Source: Streptomyces odontomachi (GTDB lineage: Bacteria; Actinomycetota; Actinomycetes; Streptomycetales; Streptomycetaceae). Taken from it: 64,000 nucleotides of DNA. Positions within the stretch are counted from its first letter, which is position 1. The number at the start of each line of letters is the position of its first letter. Position numbers and translations under genes: made by a program. The DNA is taken from positions 1 through 64,000 of the forward strand of contig NZ_JAMJWG010000012.1 of assembly GCF_024435355.1 (NCBI RefSeq), given 5' to 3'. A model generated the notes under the pieces. The model saw nothing but the letters and a program-made list of their open reading frames with translations. It was not told where the DNA came from and searched no databases. Positions 17,733 through 25,319 of the stretch are shown here, piece after piece.

Positions 17733-18192
17733 GAGGGGTGTTCCCTGGGGTGGGGTCGTCGGGTGCGGCAGCGGGGGCGACGTCGGCGGGGGCGCGGGGC
17801 CCGGGCGTGGCCATGGACGCCTCCTCGGGTCGGCCGGCGGGCGCGCCGGCGGTCTGCCCGGCGGACGGCGCCCGCTGTGCCGTGCGCCAGGTGAGGGTCA
17901 CCTGGACGGACGCCTTGGCCTCGCCGTCTGCGAGCACGGCCAACGCCTTGCCCGACTTGGCGGTGAGCTCCACGCCGAACGTGATGGCGGCCTCGTCGGG
18001 GCACACGGCGCGGGCGGCGGTCAGCACGCTGGTCCCGACCGCGGTGATCAGTTCGCCGAGCTGCTCGACCTTGGCGGCGGCGCTGTCGAGGACGCCGACG
18101 TCGAGGTCGTCCGCGCCGTAGCCGCCCGGGGTGCTGAGCCGGGCCAGCACGACGGTGCCGTCCGGCAGCTCGATCTCCTGAATGTGACTCAT
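17725..18192 (-). CDS. Trypsin-co-occurring domain 1 protein (CU044_2847 family)
   Basis: A 155-residue protein, first gene of the operon. Residues 1-105 form the Trypco1-like beta-rich domain (IQEIELPDGTVVLARL through ITFGVELTAKSGKALAVLADG and VQVTLTW). The last 45 residues are a disordered Ala/Pro/Gly tail. Members of this family sit beside trypsin-like effectors, as here, and may hold or inhibit the protease. The start is ATG 18192. The longer frame from 18324 would invade the divergent promoter region. The 8-bp overlap with the protease gene implies equimolar synthesis. Confidence 0.82.
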   Translation of the reverse strand: MSHIQEIELPDGTVVLARLSTPGGYGADDLDVGVLDSAAAKVEQLGELITAVGTSVLTAARAVCPDEAAITFGVELTAKSGKALAVLADGEAKASVQVTLTWRTAQRAPSAGQTAGAPAGRPEEASMATPGPRAPADVAPAAAPDDPTPGNTPHA

Positions 18193-18418
18193 CCCGACAT
18201 CACCCGCTCCCCCGTCGCATGTCCCCGCCCGGCATCGGTGGCCCTTGGGCCAACCCTTCCGCATCCGGGCCCACTTGAACCGCGACGAGACCGGAGCCCT
18301 GAGCGGTTGCGGCCGGGGCGGCATTGTCGCATTCGTCGACGTTCCGGTACGGGCGCGACGGCCTACGCTGTCACCACAGACAGCGGGGTTCGCACCCCAT
18401 CCGTATCAGGAGCAACAG

Positions 18419-18598
18419 TTGTACTTCACCGACCGAGGCATCGAGGAACTGGAACAGCGGCGCGGCGACGAGCAGATCACTTTCGAGTGGCTCTCCGAAC
18501 AACTGCGTACGTTCGTCGACCTCAACCCCGACTTCGAGGTCCCGGTCGAGCGGCTGGCCACCTGGCTGGCACGGCTCGACGACGAGGACGAGGAGTAA
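18419..18598 (+). CDS. DUF6104 family small acidic protein (TTG start)
   Basis: A 59-residue protein beginning YFTDRGIEELEQRRGDEQ after the initiator, rich in Glu and Asp and ending DDEDEE. It matches the short streptomycete DUF6104 family. No ATG or GTG is available at the expected place. TTG 18419 lies 6 nt after AGGAG, so the start is set by that ribosome site. The function is unknown. It is divergent from the Trypco1-protease operon and followed by a hairpin terminator. Confidence 0.8.
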   Translation: MYFTDRGIEELEQRRGDEQITFEWLSEQLRTFVDLNPDFEVPVERLATWLARLDDEDEE

Positions 18599-18672
18599 GC
18601 GGCGCGGAACGGGGCTCCATCCCTGCCTGAGCCCCGGGCACAGGGGTCGGCAGGGGTGGAGTGCGGCACTGT

Positions 18673-18708
18673 GACCTGGGGGTACCTCTGCGGGGGTGCC
18701 CCCAGGTC
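18673..18708. terminator. Hairpin terminator after the DUF6104 gene
   Basis: GACCTGGGGG (18673-18682) pairs perfectly with CCCCCAGGTC (18699-18708) across a 16-nt loop. It lies 75 bp after the DUF6104 stop, in a 360-bp stretch (18599-18960) where no gene is seen. There is no T tract, as is common in this genus. Confidence 0.6.
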
Positions 18709-18962
18709 CGTTGTGGCGGTGGTGAGGCGGTGGTGCACACGGCGGGGCAGCGGGCCGTCGTCGCGGACGGTCGTCCCCGCGCTGCGCGCCGCGCGTTCCG
18801 ACGGCCTTGCGCCGCTTCGTCGGTACCGGGGGCCGGGTCCTTCCGAGCAGCGCTCCTGATCGCACGGGCATCCGACGGCCCTGCGGGGCGATTGCGCGGG
18901 CGTATGCGCCGTTTCACCACGTGCGCCGCCATCCACCGCACCCACGTGATCACATGCGTGTC

Positions 18963-18991
18963 TTGACTTTGGCGAGGCACGATATATCGTG
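18963..18991 (+). promoter_or_regulatory. Promoter with palindromic operator before the DUF4097-PadR operon
   Basis: A -35 box TTGACT (18963-18968) and a -10-like TATCGT (18985-18990) are 16 bp apart. The -10 lies within the perfect 14-bp palindrome CACGATATATCGTG (18978-18991). PadR repressors favour ATAT-centred palindromes, and a PadR gene is second in this operon, so autorepression is likely. A second related half-site, GCGATATGGCGC, follows at about 19005. Confidence 0.65.
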
Positions 18992-19045
18992 TTTGGCAGA
19001 AGACGCGATATGGCGCGTCCAGGCGTTCGCAGGGAGGTCGCCCCC

Positions 19046-19981
19046 ATGCCCAGGTGGTCCGTGGCAGAACCACAGAAACTCGTCTTCGACGCTCCGGTCA
19101 CGGACCTACACGTGCGCATAGTCCACGGCATGGTCAACGTCGTGGGTACCGACGAAAGTGCCCCACGCCTCCACGTGTCGGACATCAAGGGCCCGCCCCT
19201 GATCGTCACCCAGCAGGGCGGCACCCTGACGGTCACCTACGAGGGCCTGCCCTGGAACGGCTTCCTGAAATGGCTGGACCCCAAGAGCTGGCAGCGTTCC
19301 GCGGTGGTCTCGCTGGCCGTGCCGACGGACACCCTGGTCGAGGTGGGGGTGGTCGGCGCCGGCGCCGTCGTCTCCGGCATCGAGGGGCGCACGGAGGTGA
19401 AGGGCGTCAGCGGAGACACCACCCTGGTCGGCCTCTCGGGCCCGGTGCGCGCCGAGACCGTCTCCGGCAGCGTCGAGGCCCAGAGCATGACGGGCGACCT
19501 CAGGTTCAACTCCGTCTCGGGCGACCTCACCATCGTGGACGGCGCCGGGACCTCCGTACGGGCCGACTCGGTGAGCGGTTCCATGATCGTGGACCTGACG
19601 TCGGACAACACCAGCCCTGAAGGCCGACCGACCGACGTCAGCGTGGCCAGCGTCTCGGGCGAGATCGCCATCCGCCTCCCGCACCCGGCCGACACCCAAG
19701 TGGAGGCCAACACCACCAGCGGCACCGTCTCGAATGCCTTCGAGGACCTTCGCGTCGCCGGCCAGTGGGGCACGAAGCGGATCACCGGGCGACTGGGCGC
19801 CGGCCAGGGCAGGCTGAAGGCGACCACCGTCTCGGGCTCCATCGCACTCCTGCGCAGGCCCCCGGCCGACGAGCCACCGGACGAGGACGTCCGGGTCCCC
19901 CCTCAGGCCCCGGCCCCATCCGGCCAGCCGGAGAGCGGCGACCCGAAGGACATCGGCCCGACCGACAAGAAGGTGCTCTGA
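19046..19981 (+). CDS. DUF4097 family beta-strand repeat protein
   Basis: A 311-residue protein made largely of repeated beta strands with the recurring motif VSGD/VSGS (for example GVSGDTTL, TVSGSVEA, SVSGDLTI, SVSGSMIV), typical of DUF4097/adhesin-like right-handed beta helices. It has no signal peptide or membrane segment. The last ~45 residues are Pro/Asp-rich. ATG 19046 is preferred because AGGGAGG lies 8 nt upstream; an ATG at 18989 falls within the promoter palindrome. It is followed after one base by a PadR regulator, a pairing often seen in streptomycetes. Biochemical function is unknown. Confidence 0.85.
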   Translation: MPRWSVAEPQKLVFDAPVTDLHVRIVHGMVNVVGTDESAPRLHVSDIKGPPLIVTQQGGTLTVTYEGLPWNGFLKWLDPKSWQRSAVVSLAVPTDTLVEVGVVGAGAVVSGIEGRTEVKGVSGDTTLVGLSGPVRAETVSGSVEAQSMTGDLRFNSVSGDLTIVDGAGTSVRADSVSGSMIVDLTSDNTSPEGRPTDVSVASVSGEIAIRLPHPADTQVEANTTSGTVSNAFEDLRVAGQWGTKRITGRLGAGQGRLKATTVSGSIALLRRPPADEPPDEDVRVPPQAPAPSGQPESGDPKDIGPTDKKVL

Positions 19982-19982
19982 C

Positions 19983-21161
19983 ATGCCCCCCGTCTTCGCC
20001 CATGGCCGCCTACGGTTGTACCTGCTCAAGCTGCTCGACGAGGCGCCGCGCCACGGCTATGAGGTGATTCGACTCCTGGAGGAGCGTTTCCAGGGCCTTT
20101 ACGCACCCTCGGCCGGCACGGTCTATCCGCGGCTGGCCAAGCTGGAGGCGGAGGGCCTGGTCACGCACACCACCGAAGGCGGGCGCAAGGTCTATTCGAT
20201 CACCGACGCCGGCCGCGCCGAGCTCGCCGACCGCAGCGGTGAGCTGGCCGACCTGGAGCTGGAGATCCGCGAGTCCGTCGCCGAGCTGGCCGCGGAGATC
20301 CGTGACGACGTACGGGGCGCGGCGGGCGACCTGCGCCGCGAGATGCGTGCCGCGGCCTCCGAGGCCCGGCGCTCCTCCTCCGGCCGGCAGGGCGACCGCA
20401 CCGACTTCAGCGACCTCATGGACCTGGGCAAGCTCGGGGACAAGGAGGCCTGGCGGGCGGCGAAGGAGGAGATGCGCCGGGCCAAGCAGGAGTGGAAGGA
20501 GCAGGCGCGCCGCGCCAAGGACGAGAGCCGCCGCGCCCGCGACGAGGCACAGCGCGCCCGCCGCCAGGCCAAGGAGGCCCAGGAGCGGGCCCACGCCCAG
20601 GCCCAGCAGGAGGTGCAGCGCATCGCCCGCCAGGTCCAGGAGCAGGTGCAGGACCACTTCGCGCGCGGTGACTGGCCCACCGGCGTCCGCGAAGGCCTGA
20701 CCGAACTCGCCAAGCAGTTCTCGGACTTCGGCTGGATCTCCGGCAAGGACGCCGGCGCCACGGGGAGCACGGACACCGCACAGCACACCCGCACCGGCCA
20801 GGCCCCCCGCTTCGAGAAGGTCACCCGTCCCGGGAAGGGCACGGACACCGAGGGCGGTCCCGGCAGTGGCGAAAGCGGCGCAGGAGCCGGGCTCCCCGAG
20901 TTCGAGTTCCCGTCCGAGGAGGACGAGTCCCGGGTGACCTACCAGCCGGCCTGGGCCCATGAGGCCTCCACCGGCAACCCGGCACGCGACCTCGACCGCC
21001 TCCTGGACCGCTTCCGTGACGACATCCGCGACGCCGCACGCGACCATGGCGTCACCGAGGACCAGCTACGGGACGCGCGCCGCCACCTGTCGACGGCGGC
21101 AGCGCACATAGGGGCGACTCTGCGGGGGCCGAAGCCGACGACACGGGAGTCGGACGGCTGA
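19983..21161 (+). CDS. PadR family transcriptional regulator with long helical extension
   Basis: A 392-residue protein. The N-terminal PadR winged helix (residues 5-80: LYLLKLLDEAPRHGYEVIRLLEE, SAGTVYPRLAKLEAEGLV, GGRKVYSIT) is followed by an unusually long, charged, Arg/Glu/Ala-rich coiled segment (about 100-235) and a C-terminal part with another helical stretch. Ordinary PadR proteins are about 110-180 residues, so the extension may bind a partner such as the preceding DUF4097 protein. It starts 1 bp after that gene. The palindrome in the operon promoter is the likely operator. Confidence 0.87.
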   Translation: MPPVFAHGRLRLYLLKLLDEAPRHGYEVIRLLEERFQGLYAPSAGTVYPRLAKLEAEGLVTHTTEGGRKVYSITDAGRAELADRSGELADLELEIRESVAELAAEIRDDVRGAAGDLRREMRAAASEARRSSSGRQGDRTDFSDLMDLGKLGDKEAWRAAKEEMRRAKQEWKEQARRAKDESRRARDEAQRARRQAKEAQERAHAQAQQEVQRIARQVQEQVQDHFARGDWPTGVREGLTELAKQFSDFGWISGKDAGATGSTDTAQHTRTGQAPRFEKVTRPGKGTDTEGGPGSGESGAGAGLPEFEFPSEEDESRVTYQPAWAHEASTGNPARDLDRLLDRFRDDIRDAARDHGVTEDQLRDARRHLSTAAAHIGATLRGPKPTTRESDG

Positions 21162-21180
21162 GCTGAGGCTCAGGCGGACC

Positions 21181-21211
21181 GGCGGGGGCAGCGGCACACG
21201 CCGCCCCCGCC
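21181..21211. terminator. Bidirectional hairpin terminator
   Basis: GGCGGGGGC (21181-21189) pairs perfectly with GCCCCCGCC (21203-21211), with a nested GGC/GCC in the loop. It lies between the convergent PadR and Clp-N genes. Confidence 0.7.
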
Positions 21212-21265
21212 CCACGGACCTACCGCTTGGCTCAGCCCACCGCCCGGCACGGCCCGCCGCCCGGC

Positions 21266-21853
21266 TCACCCCGTCGCGCGGAACCCCCCGGCCTCGTCGC
21301 CGGAGAGGATGCGCTCCACCTCCGCGTAGGTGACGCCATGGTCGGCCAGGACTTCCGTGGGAATGCCGGGGCGGGCGAGGAGGGCGAGGAGGAGGTGCTC
21401 GGCGCCGATATGGCGGTCCCGGCGAGCGACGGCGATCCGCAGTGATCTCCGCAGGATGTCCTTGGTGTCGTCCGCGAGGGGCTGGTGCCCCGTCAGCCGG
21501 CCCTTCTCCCGGTGGCCGCGACCGCCGGCGCCCGCCGCCATCGCGCCCACGCCGTGCACGTCCTCCACTCGGGAGACGATCGCGGCAAGGTCGATACCGA
21601 GCCCGGCAAGGGCTTCCGCTTCGGCCTGCGACAGCCCACCTCGGCGCCGCGCCTCCTCCAGCGCCCCTACGATCCCCTCTCGGCGATCACGCGCCCCGAG
21701 CGCCGCGAGAACGGACGACGCACGGCCGGTGGATGCGTCCAGCAGGGCGAGCAGAAGGTGATCGGCGCCGGTCTCGGCGGCCCGGGCCTGCGTCGCATGC
21801 TCGACGGCGCTGGCGACCACGGCCCTGGCGTCCTTGGTGAACCGTTCGAACAT
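21266..21853 (-). CDS. Clp N-terminal (Clp R) domain protein
   Basis: A 195-residue protein with two Clp repeat segments: FERFTKDARAVVASAVEHA near the start and HIGAEHLLLALLARPG near residue 150. There is no AAA module, so it is a stand-alone substrate- or adaptor-binding domain like ClpC N-terminal proteins and may deliver or sequester substrates for ClpC. Its ATG at 21853 shares one base with the stop of the upstream HTH gene (TGATG). The frame extends to 21922, but that extension would lie inside the HTH gene. Confidence 0.87.
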   Translation of the reverse strand: MFERFTKDARAVVASAVEHATQARAAETGADHLLLALLDASTGRASSVLAALGARDRREGIVGALEEARRRGGLSQAEAEALAGLGIDLAAIVSRVEDVHGVGAMAAGAGGRGHREKGRLTGHQPLADDTKDILRRSLRIAVARRDRHIGAEHLLLALLARPGIPTEVLADHGVTYAEVERILSGDEAGGFRATG

Positions 21854-22062
21854 CACTGCCCCCTGTACTTCTTGTGCACGGCCTGCCTGCTGACGCCCAG
21901 TTCCTCGGCGATCTCCTGCCACGACCAGCCCTGCTGACGGGCGGCGCGCACCTGAACCGCCTCCAGTTGTTCCGACAGCCGCCGCAGCGCGACCACGGCT
22001 CGCAACCCGACCCGTGGGTCACGGTCGCCGGCGCGCTCGACAAGATCCGTTGCTTCGGTCAT
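21853..22062 (-). CDS. Small helix-turn-helix protein
   Basis: A 69-residue protein. An N-terminal helical region (DPRVGLRAVVALRRLSEQLEA) is followed by a clear HTH, WSWQEIAEELGVSRQAVHKKY, close to the C-terminus. It is probably a DNA-binding regulator of its own operon with the Clp-N protein. The ATG at 22062 lies at the predicted transcription start, so the mRNA may be leaderless. There is no ribosome site upstream. Confidence 0.85.
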   Translation of the reverse strand: MTEATDLVERAGDRDPRVGLRAVVALRRLSEQLEAVQVRAARQQGWSWQEIAEELGVSRQAVHKKYRGQ

Positions 22063-22068
22063 GACGTC

Positions 22069-22124
22069 AACTTACATTGACGCCTGCGTCCGCGTCAACC
22101 GTGGTTGACGCGGACGCAGGCGTC
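22069..22124 (-). promoter_or_regulatory. Promoter and 22-bp perfect inverted repeat before the HTH-ClpN operon
   Basis: An exact 22-bp inverted repeat spans 22079-22124 with a 2-bp spacer; its inner ends read GTCAACC and GGTTGAC. On the minus strand, TTGACG (22098-22093) and TAAGTT (22074-22069) make a -35/-10 pair with an 18-bp spacer, placing the start of transcription at the ATG. The repeat overlaps the -35, so it may be an operator for the HTH protein. It could also terminate the dehydrogenase gene upstream. Confidence 0.65.
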
Positions 22125-22183
22125 ACGACAGAAGCCCCAGGGCACCTGGGACCTGGGCCCCTGGGCACAGCCCGGCCGTCAGC

Positions 22184-23146
22184 TCACACCGTCAGCACGA
22201 TCTTGCCGAACTGTCCGCCCGTCGCCATCCGCTCGAATCCCGCACGGGCCTGGTCCAGGGGCAGGACCTCGTCGATGACGGGGCGTACGCCGGTGGCGGC
22301 ACAGAAGGCGAGCAGGTCCTCCAGCTCGTCCTTCGAGCCCATGGTGGAGCCGATCACCCTCAGTTCAAGGAAGAAGATGCGGGTCAGCTCGGCCTGCGGC
22401 GGGTTGTTGCCGCTGGTGGCGCCGGAGATCACCAGGGTGCCGCCGCGGCGCAGCGACTTGATGGAGTGCGACCAGGTGGCCGCGCCGACCGTTTCGATGA
22501 CGGCGTCCACGCGGTGCGGCAGTCGTGCACCGGGCTCCAGTGCCTCCACGGCGCCGAGCTCGACGGCGCGCTTGCGCTTGGCCTCGTCGCGGCTGGTCGC
22601 GAAGACCCGCAGACCCGCCGCCTTGCCGAGCACGATGGCGGCCGTGGCGACACCGCCGCCGGCCCCCTGGACCAGTACCGAGTTGCCGGGGCGCACACCC
22701 GCGTTGGTGAAGAGCATCCGGTAGGCGGTGAGCCAGGCGGTCGGCAGGCAGGCCGCTTCCTCGAAGGAGAGTTCCTTGGGCTTGGGCAGTACGTTCCAGG
22801 TGGGCACCGCGACCTGTTCGGCGAAGGTCCCCTGGTAGCGCTCGGTGAGGATGCTGAGGGGTTCCTTGGGGCCGACCCCGTGGCCGGACTCGCCGACGAC
22901 GGAGTGCAGGACGACCTCGTTGCCGTCCTCGTCGACGCCTGCGGCGTCACAGCCGAGGATCATCGGCAGCTTGTCCTCGCCGAGACCGACGCCACGCAGC
23001 GACCAGAGGTCGTGGTGGTTGAGCGAGGCGGCCTTCACGGTGACATTGGTCCAGCCGGACCGCGCCTGAGGAGCGGGGCGCTCCCCCAACTCAAGTCCGG
23101 AAAGCGGCTGGTCACGGTCGATACGGGCAGCATAGGCAGCGAACAT
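22184..23146 (-). CDS. Zinc-type medium-chain alcohol dehydrogenase/quinone reductase-like protein
   Basis: A 320-residue oxidoreductase of the MDR superfamily. The catalytic-domain residues ASLNHHDLWSLRGVG and LGCDAAG are present. The nucleotide site is VLVQGAGGGVATAAIVLGKAAG (near 150), a variant GxGxxG Rossmann motif for NAD(P). The classical structural-zinc cysteine cluster is absent, so it may be a zinc-independent reductase despite the usual family name. ATG 23146 is the first start consistent with the family. Upstream codons run into a polypurine-rich leader. The substrate cannot be told from sequence. Confidence 0.85.
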   Translation of the reverse strand: MFAAYAARIDRDQPLSGLELGERPAPQARSGWTNVTVKAASLNHHDLWSLRGVGLGEDKLPMILGCDAAGVDEDGNEVVLHSVVGESGHGVGPKEPLSILTERYQGTFAEQVAVPTWNVLPKPKELSFEEAACLPTAWLTAYRMLFTNAGVRPGNSVLVQGAGGGVATAAIVLGKAAGLRVFATSRDEAKRKRAVELGAVEALEPGARLPHRVDAVIETVGAATWSHSIKSLRRGGTLVISGATSGNNPPQAELTRIFFLELRVIGSTMGSKDELEDLLAFCAATGVRPVIDEVLPLDQARAGFERMATGGQFGKIVLTV

Positions 23147-23289
23147 GACCTTGACGATAGGCCCGCCCTCGGCACCGCGGAACCACCCACGTCTGTGACA
23201 CGCCACGCACCGGCCGTCACCCATGACGTCCGGCACGCAACCGGCACGCGCCCGCCCCGCAGAGGCATCGACGGGCCCGGCACCGGCCC

Positions 23290-23433
23290 AACACAGGGCA
23301 ACCAAACAGGGCGAACCAAGCAGAGAAAACAAAGAAAACAAAGAGAACAAGCCGGGAAAAGCCGGGAAAAGCAGAGACAAGCAGAGACCCAAGCAGGGAA
23401 AAGAAGCAGGGCGAACCAGCAGGACAAGACAAG
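23290..23433. other. A/G-rich low-complexity tract in the dehydrogenase leader
   Basis: On the plus strand this stretch is almost free of T, with runs such as GAGAAAACAAAGAAAACAAAG and a repeated GCCGGGAAAA. GC content is far below the surroundings. It is non-coding in any convincing frame; the minus-strand ORF through it is Leu/Phe/Ser-rich and has no domain. It lies between the malic-enzyme terminator and the dehydrogenase start. Confidence 0.6.
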
Positions 23434-23473
23434 GGGACCGCGCCAAGGAGGCGGAGCCTCCGGGCGCGGTCCC
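23434..23473 (-). terminator. Nested hairpin terminator of the malic enzyme gene
   Basis: GGGACCGCGCC (23434-23444) pairs perfectly with 23463-23473. Inside it GGAGGC (23447-23452) pairs with GCCTCC (23456-23461) around a 3-nt loop. It begins about 54 bp after the malic enzyme stop. Confidence 0.75.
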
Positions 23474-23526
23474 GGTCCCAGGGCGGAGGAGCCGGCCGAC
23501 GAGAAAGCGGCCGGCTCACCGCAACC

Positions 23527-24813
23527 TCAGCGGCGGGCGACTCCTTCGGCCCGTGCCGCCGCGGCCACCGCCGCGGTCACCGCCGGCGCCACCCGCTCGT
23601 CGAACGGTGACGGAATCACGTAGTCCGCGGCAAGGTCGTCCCCGACGACCCCGGCCAGCGCCTCCGCCGCCGCGATCTTCATGCTCTCCGAGATCCGGGA
23701 CGCGCGCACCTGGAGTGCACCCGCGAAGATGCCGGGGAACGCGAGCACGTTGTTGATCTGGTTCGGGTAGTCGGAGCGACCGGTGGCGACCACGGCGGCG
23801 TGCCGGTGGGCGACGTCCGGGTGCACCTCCGGGTTCGGGTTGGCCATCGCGAAGACGAAGGAGTCCTTCGCCATCGAGGCGACCGCCGACTCGGCGACCG
23901 TGCCGCCCGAGACGCCCACGAACACGTTCGCGCCGTCGAGCGCCGACTCCAGGGAGCCCCGGAGCCCCGCCTTGTTGGTGATCTTGGCGAGCTCCTGCTT
24001 GACCGGGGTGAGGTCCTCCCGGTCGGTGCTGACGATGCCCTTGCGGTCCGTCACCACGACATCGCCGATGCCGGCTTCCAGCAGGACCTTGGCGATGGCG
24101 ACGCCGGCCGCCCCGGCGCCCGAGATGACCACGCGCAGCTCGCCGAACGCCTGTCCGGTCAGCCGCGCCGCGTTGCGCAGCGCCGCGAGCGTGACGACGG
24201 CCGTGCCGTGCTGGTCGTCGTGGAAGACCGGGATGTCGAGGCGCTCCTGGAGCCGCCGCTCGATCTCGAAGCAGCGCGGTGCTGCGATGTCCTCCAGGTT
24301 GACCCCGCCGAAGCTCGGCGAGAGCCGGACGACCGTCTCGACGATCTCGTCGACGTCGGTGGTCGCCAGCGCGAGCGGCACCGCGTCCACTCCGCCGAAC
24401 TGCTTGAACAGGATCGCCTTGCCCTCCATCACGGGCAGGGACGCTTCCGGCCCGATGTCACCGAGTCCGAGCACCGCGGTGCCGTCCGTGACGACGGCCA
24501 CCACCTGGGACTTCCACGTGTAGTCGTGGACCAGTTCGGGCCGGTCGGCGATGGCGCTGCACACCTTGGCCACGCCGGGCGTGTAGGCGAGGGAAAGGTC
24601 GTCCCGGTCGCGCACCGGGACGGTGGACCGCACGGCCATCTTGCCGCCGCGGTGCAGCGCGAAAGCGGCATCGAAGGGGTCCGCACCCCCGTCGCCCGTT
24701 TCCGCACCCGGGTCCGTGCCGGTCACCGCGCCGGGCGGAACCGACCTGGTGTCTGCTGTGCTGGGAGCTGCCGACCTGGCGCCGTTGCAAGGATTGACGA
24801 TCTCCGCTGCCAC
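23527..24813 (-). CDS. maeB: Malic enzyme (malate dehydrogenase, decarboxylating; probably NADP-dependent)
   Basis: A 428-residue short-form bacterial malic enzyme converting L-malate to pyruvate, CO2 and reduced nicotinamide in the cytoplasm. Motifs include SLAYTPGVAKVC with the catalytic tyrosine, the lysine region VMEGKAILFKQFGG, the metal-site FHDDQHGTA and a Rossmann motif VISGAGAAGVAIAK. The first ~45 residues are a Gly/Pro/Asp-rich tail. GTG 24813 follows AAGGGG. It is a single-domain enzyme lacking the phosphotransacetylase-like tail of E. coli MaeB. The NADP preference is assumed from streptomycete relatives, not visible here. Confidence 0.9.
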   Translation of the reverse strand: MAAEIVNPCNGARSAAPSTADTRSVPPGAVTGTDPGAETGDGGADPFDAAFALHRGGKMAVRSTVPVRDRDDLSLAYTPGVAKVCSAIADRPELVHDYTWKSQVVAVVTDGTAVLGLGDIGPEASLPVMEGKAILFKQFGGVDAVPLALATTDVDEIVETVVRLSPSFGGVNLEDIAAPRCFEIERRLQERLDIPVFHDDQHGTAVVTLAALRNAARLTGQAFGELRVVISGAGAAGVAIAKVLLEAGIGDVVVTDRKGIVSTDREDLTPVKQELAKITNKAGLRGSLESALDGANVFVGVSGGTVAESAVASMAKDSFVFAMANPNPEVHPDVAHRHAAVVATGRSDYPNQINNVLAFPGIFAGALQVRASRISESMKIAAAEALAGVVGDDLAADYVIPSPFDERVAPAVTAAVAAAARAEGVARR

Positions 24814-25319
24814 TGGTTTGTACCCCTTAGGTTTTCAAGGTTGAGGGTGAACCACTCCTGATTGAGGGGTGGGCGGGCACCGCGTGTGCCGTGATGGTGG
24901 GTCCCTGCGTACGACACATACGCGATGGGCGCGCCGCACGCGCGCCCTGAGCCCCGGATGAGGGGTGTGGGTCACCTTCATACCTGAAGGGCGCCGCCGC
25001 CGACGAGTCCCCATGAGCCGGGTGAGAAGTGTCATAGGAGACGTATGACCCACGGCTGGCGCAGCATCCGAACCAGACGCCAGCTTCCCGCAAGAAGGCG
25101 CAGATTCTACGGCGTGAAGGGGTAAGTGCCGCAAATGCAACGGTCACGGGGGGCGGGTTCATGGCGCTTCTGGGATCACCCGTTATCCGATTTTGACAAG
25201 GGTGGCCCACGGATTGATGGGGTCCGAATGGCAAGATGCCCTAATCACACAAGGTCGCGTCACTCGATGGTGTGTGCCCGTCGGCCATTGGCAACACCCT
25301 CACCGCCGGAGGACCCCGC
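24814..25319. promoter_or_regulatory. 506-bp divergent intergenic region, malic enzyme versus amino-acid importer
   Basis: No gene is supported. The region separates two divergent starts and must hold both promoters. A short dyad, GTCATA at 25031-25036 and TATGAC at 25044-25049, is centred in it and could be an operator. Nothing else stands out. Confidence 0.4.

Noticed and set aside
24990..25060. Riboswitch in the malic enzyme/importer intergenic region
   Set aside because: Only one 6-bp dyad was found; no conserved riboswitch core was recognised.
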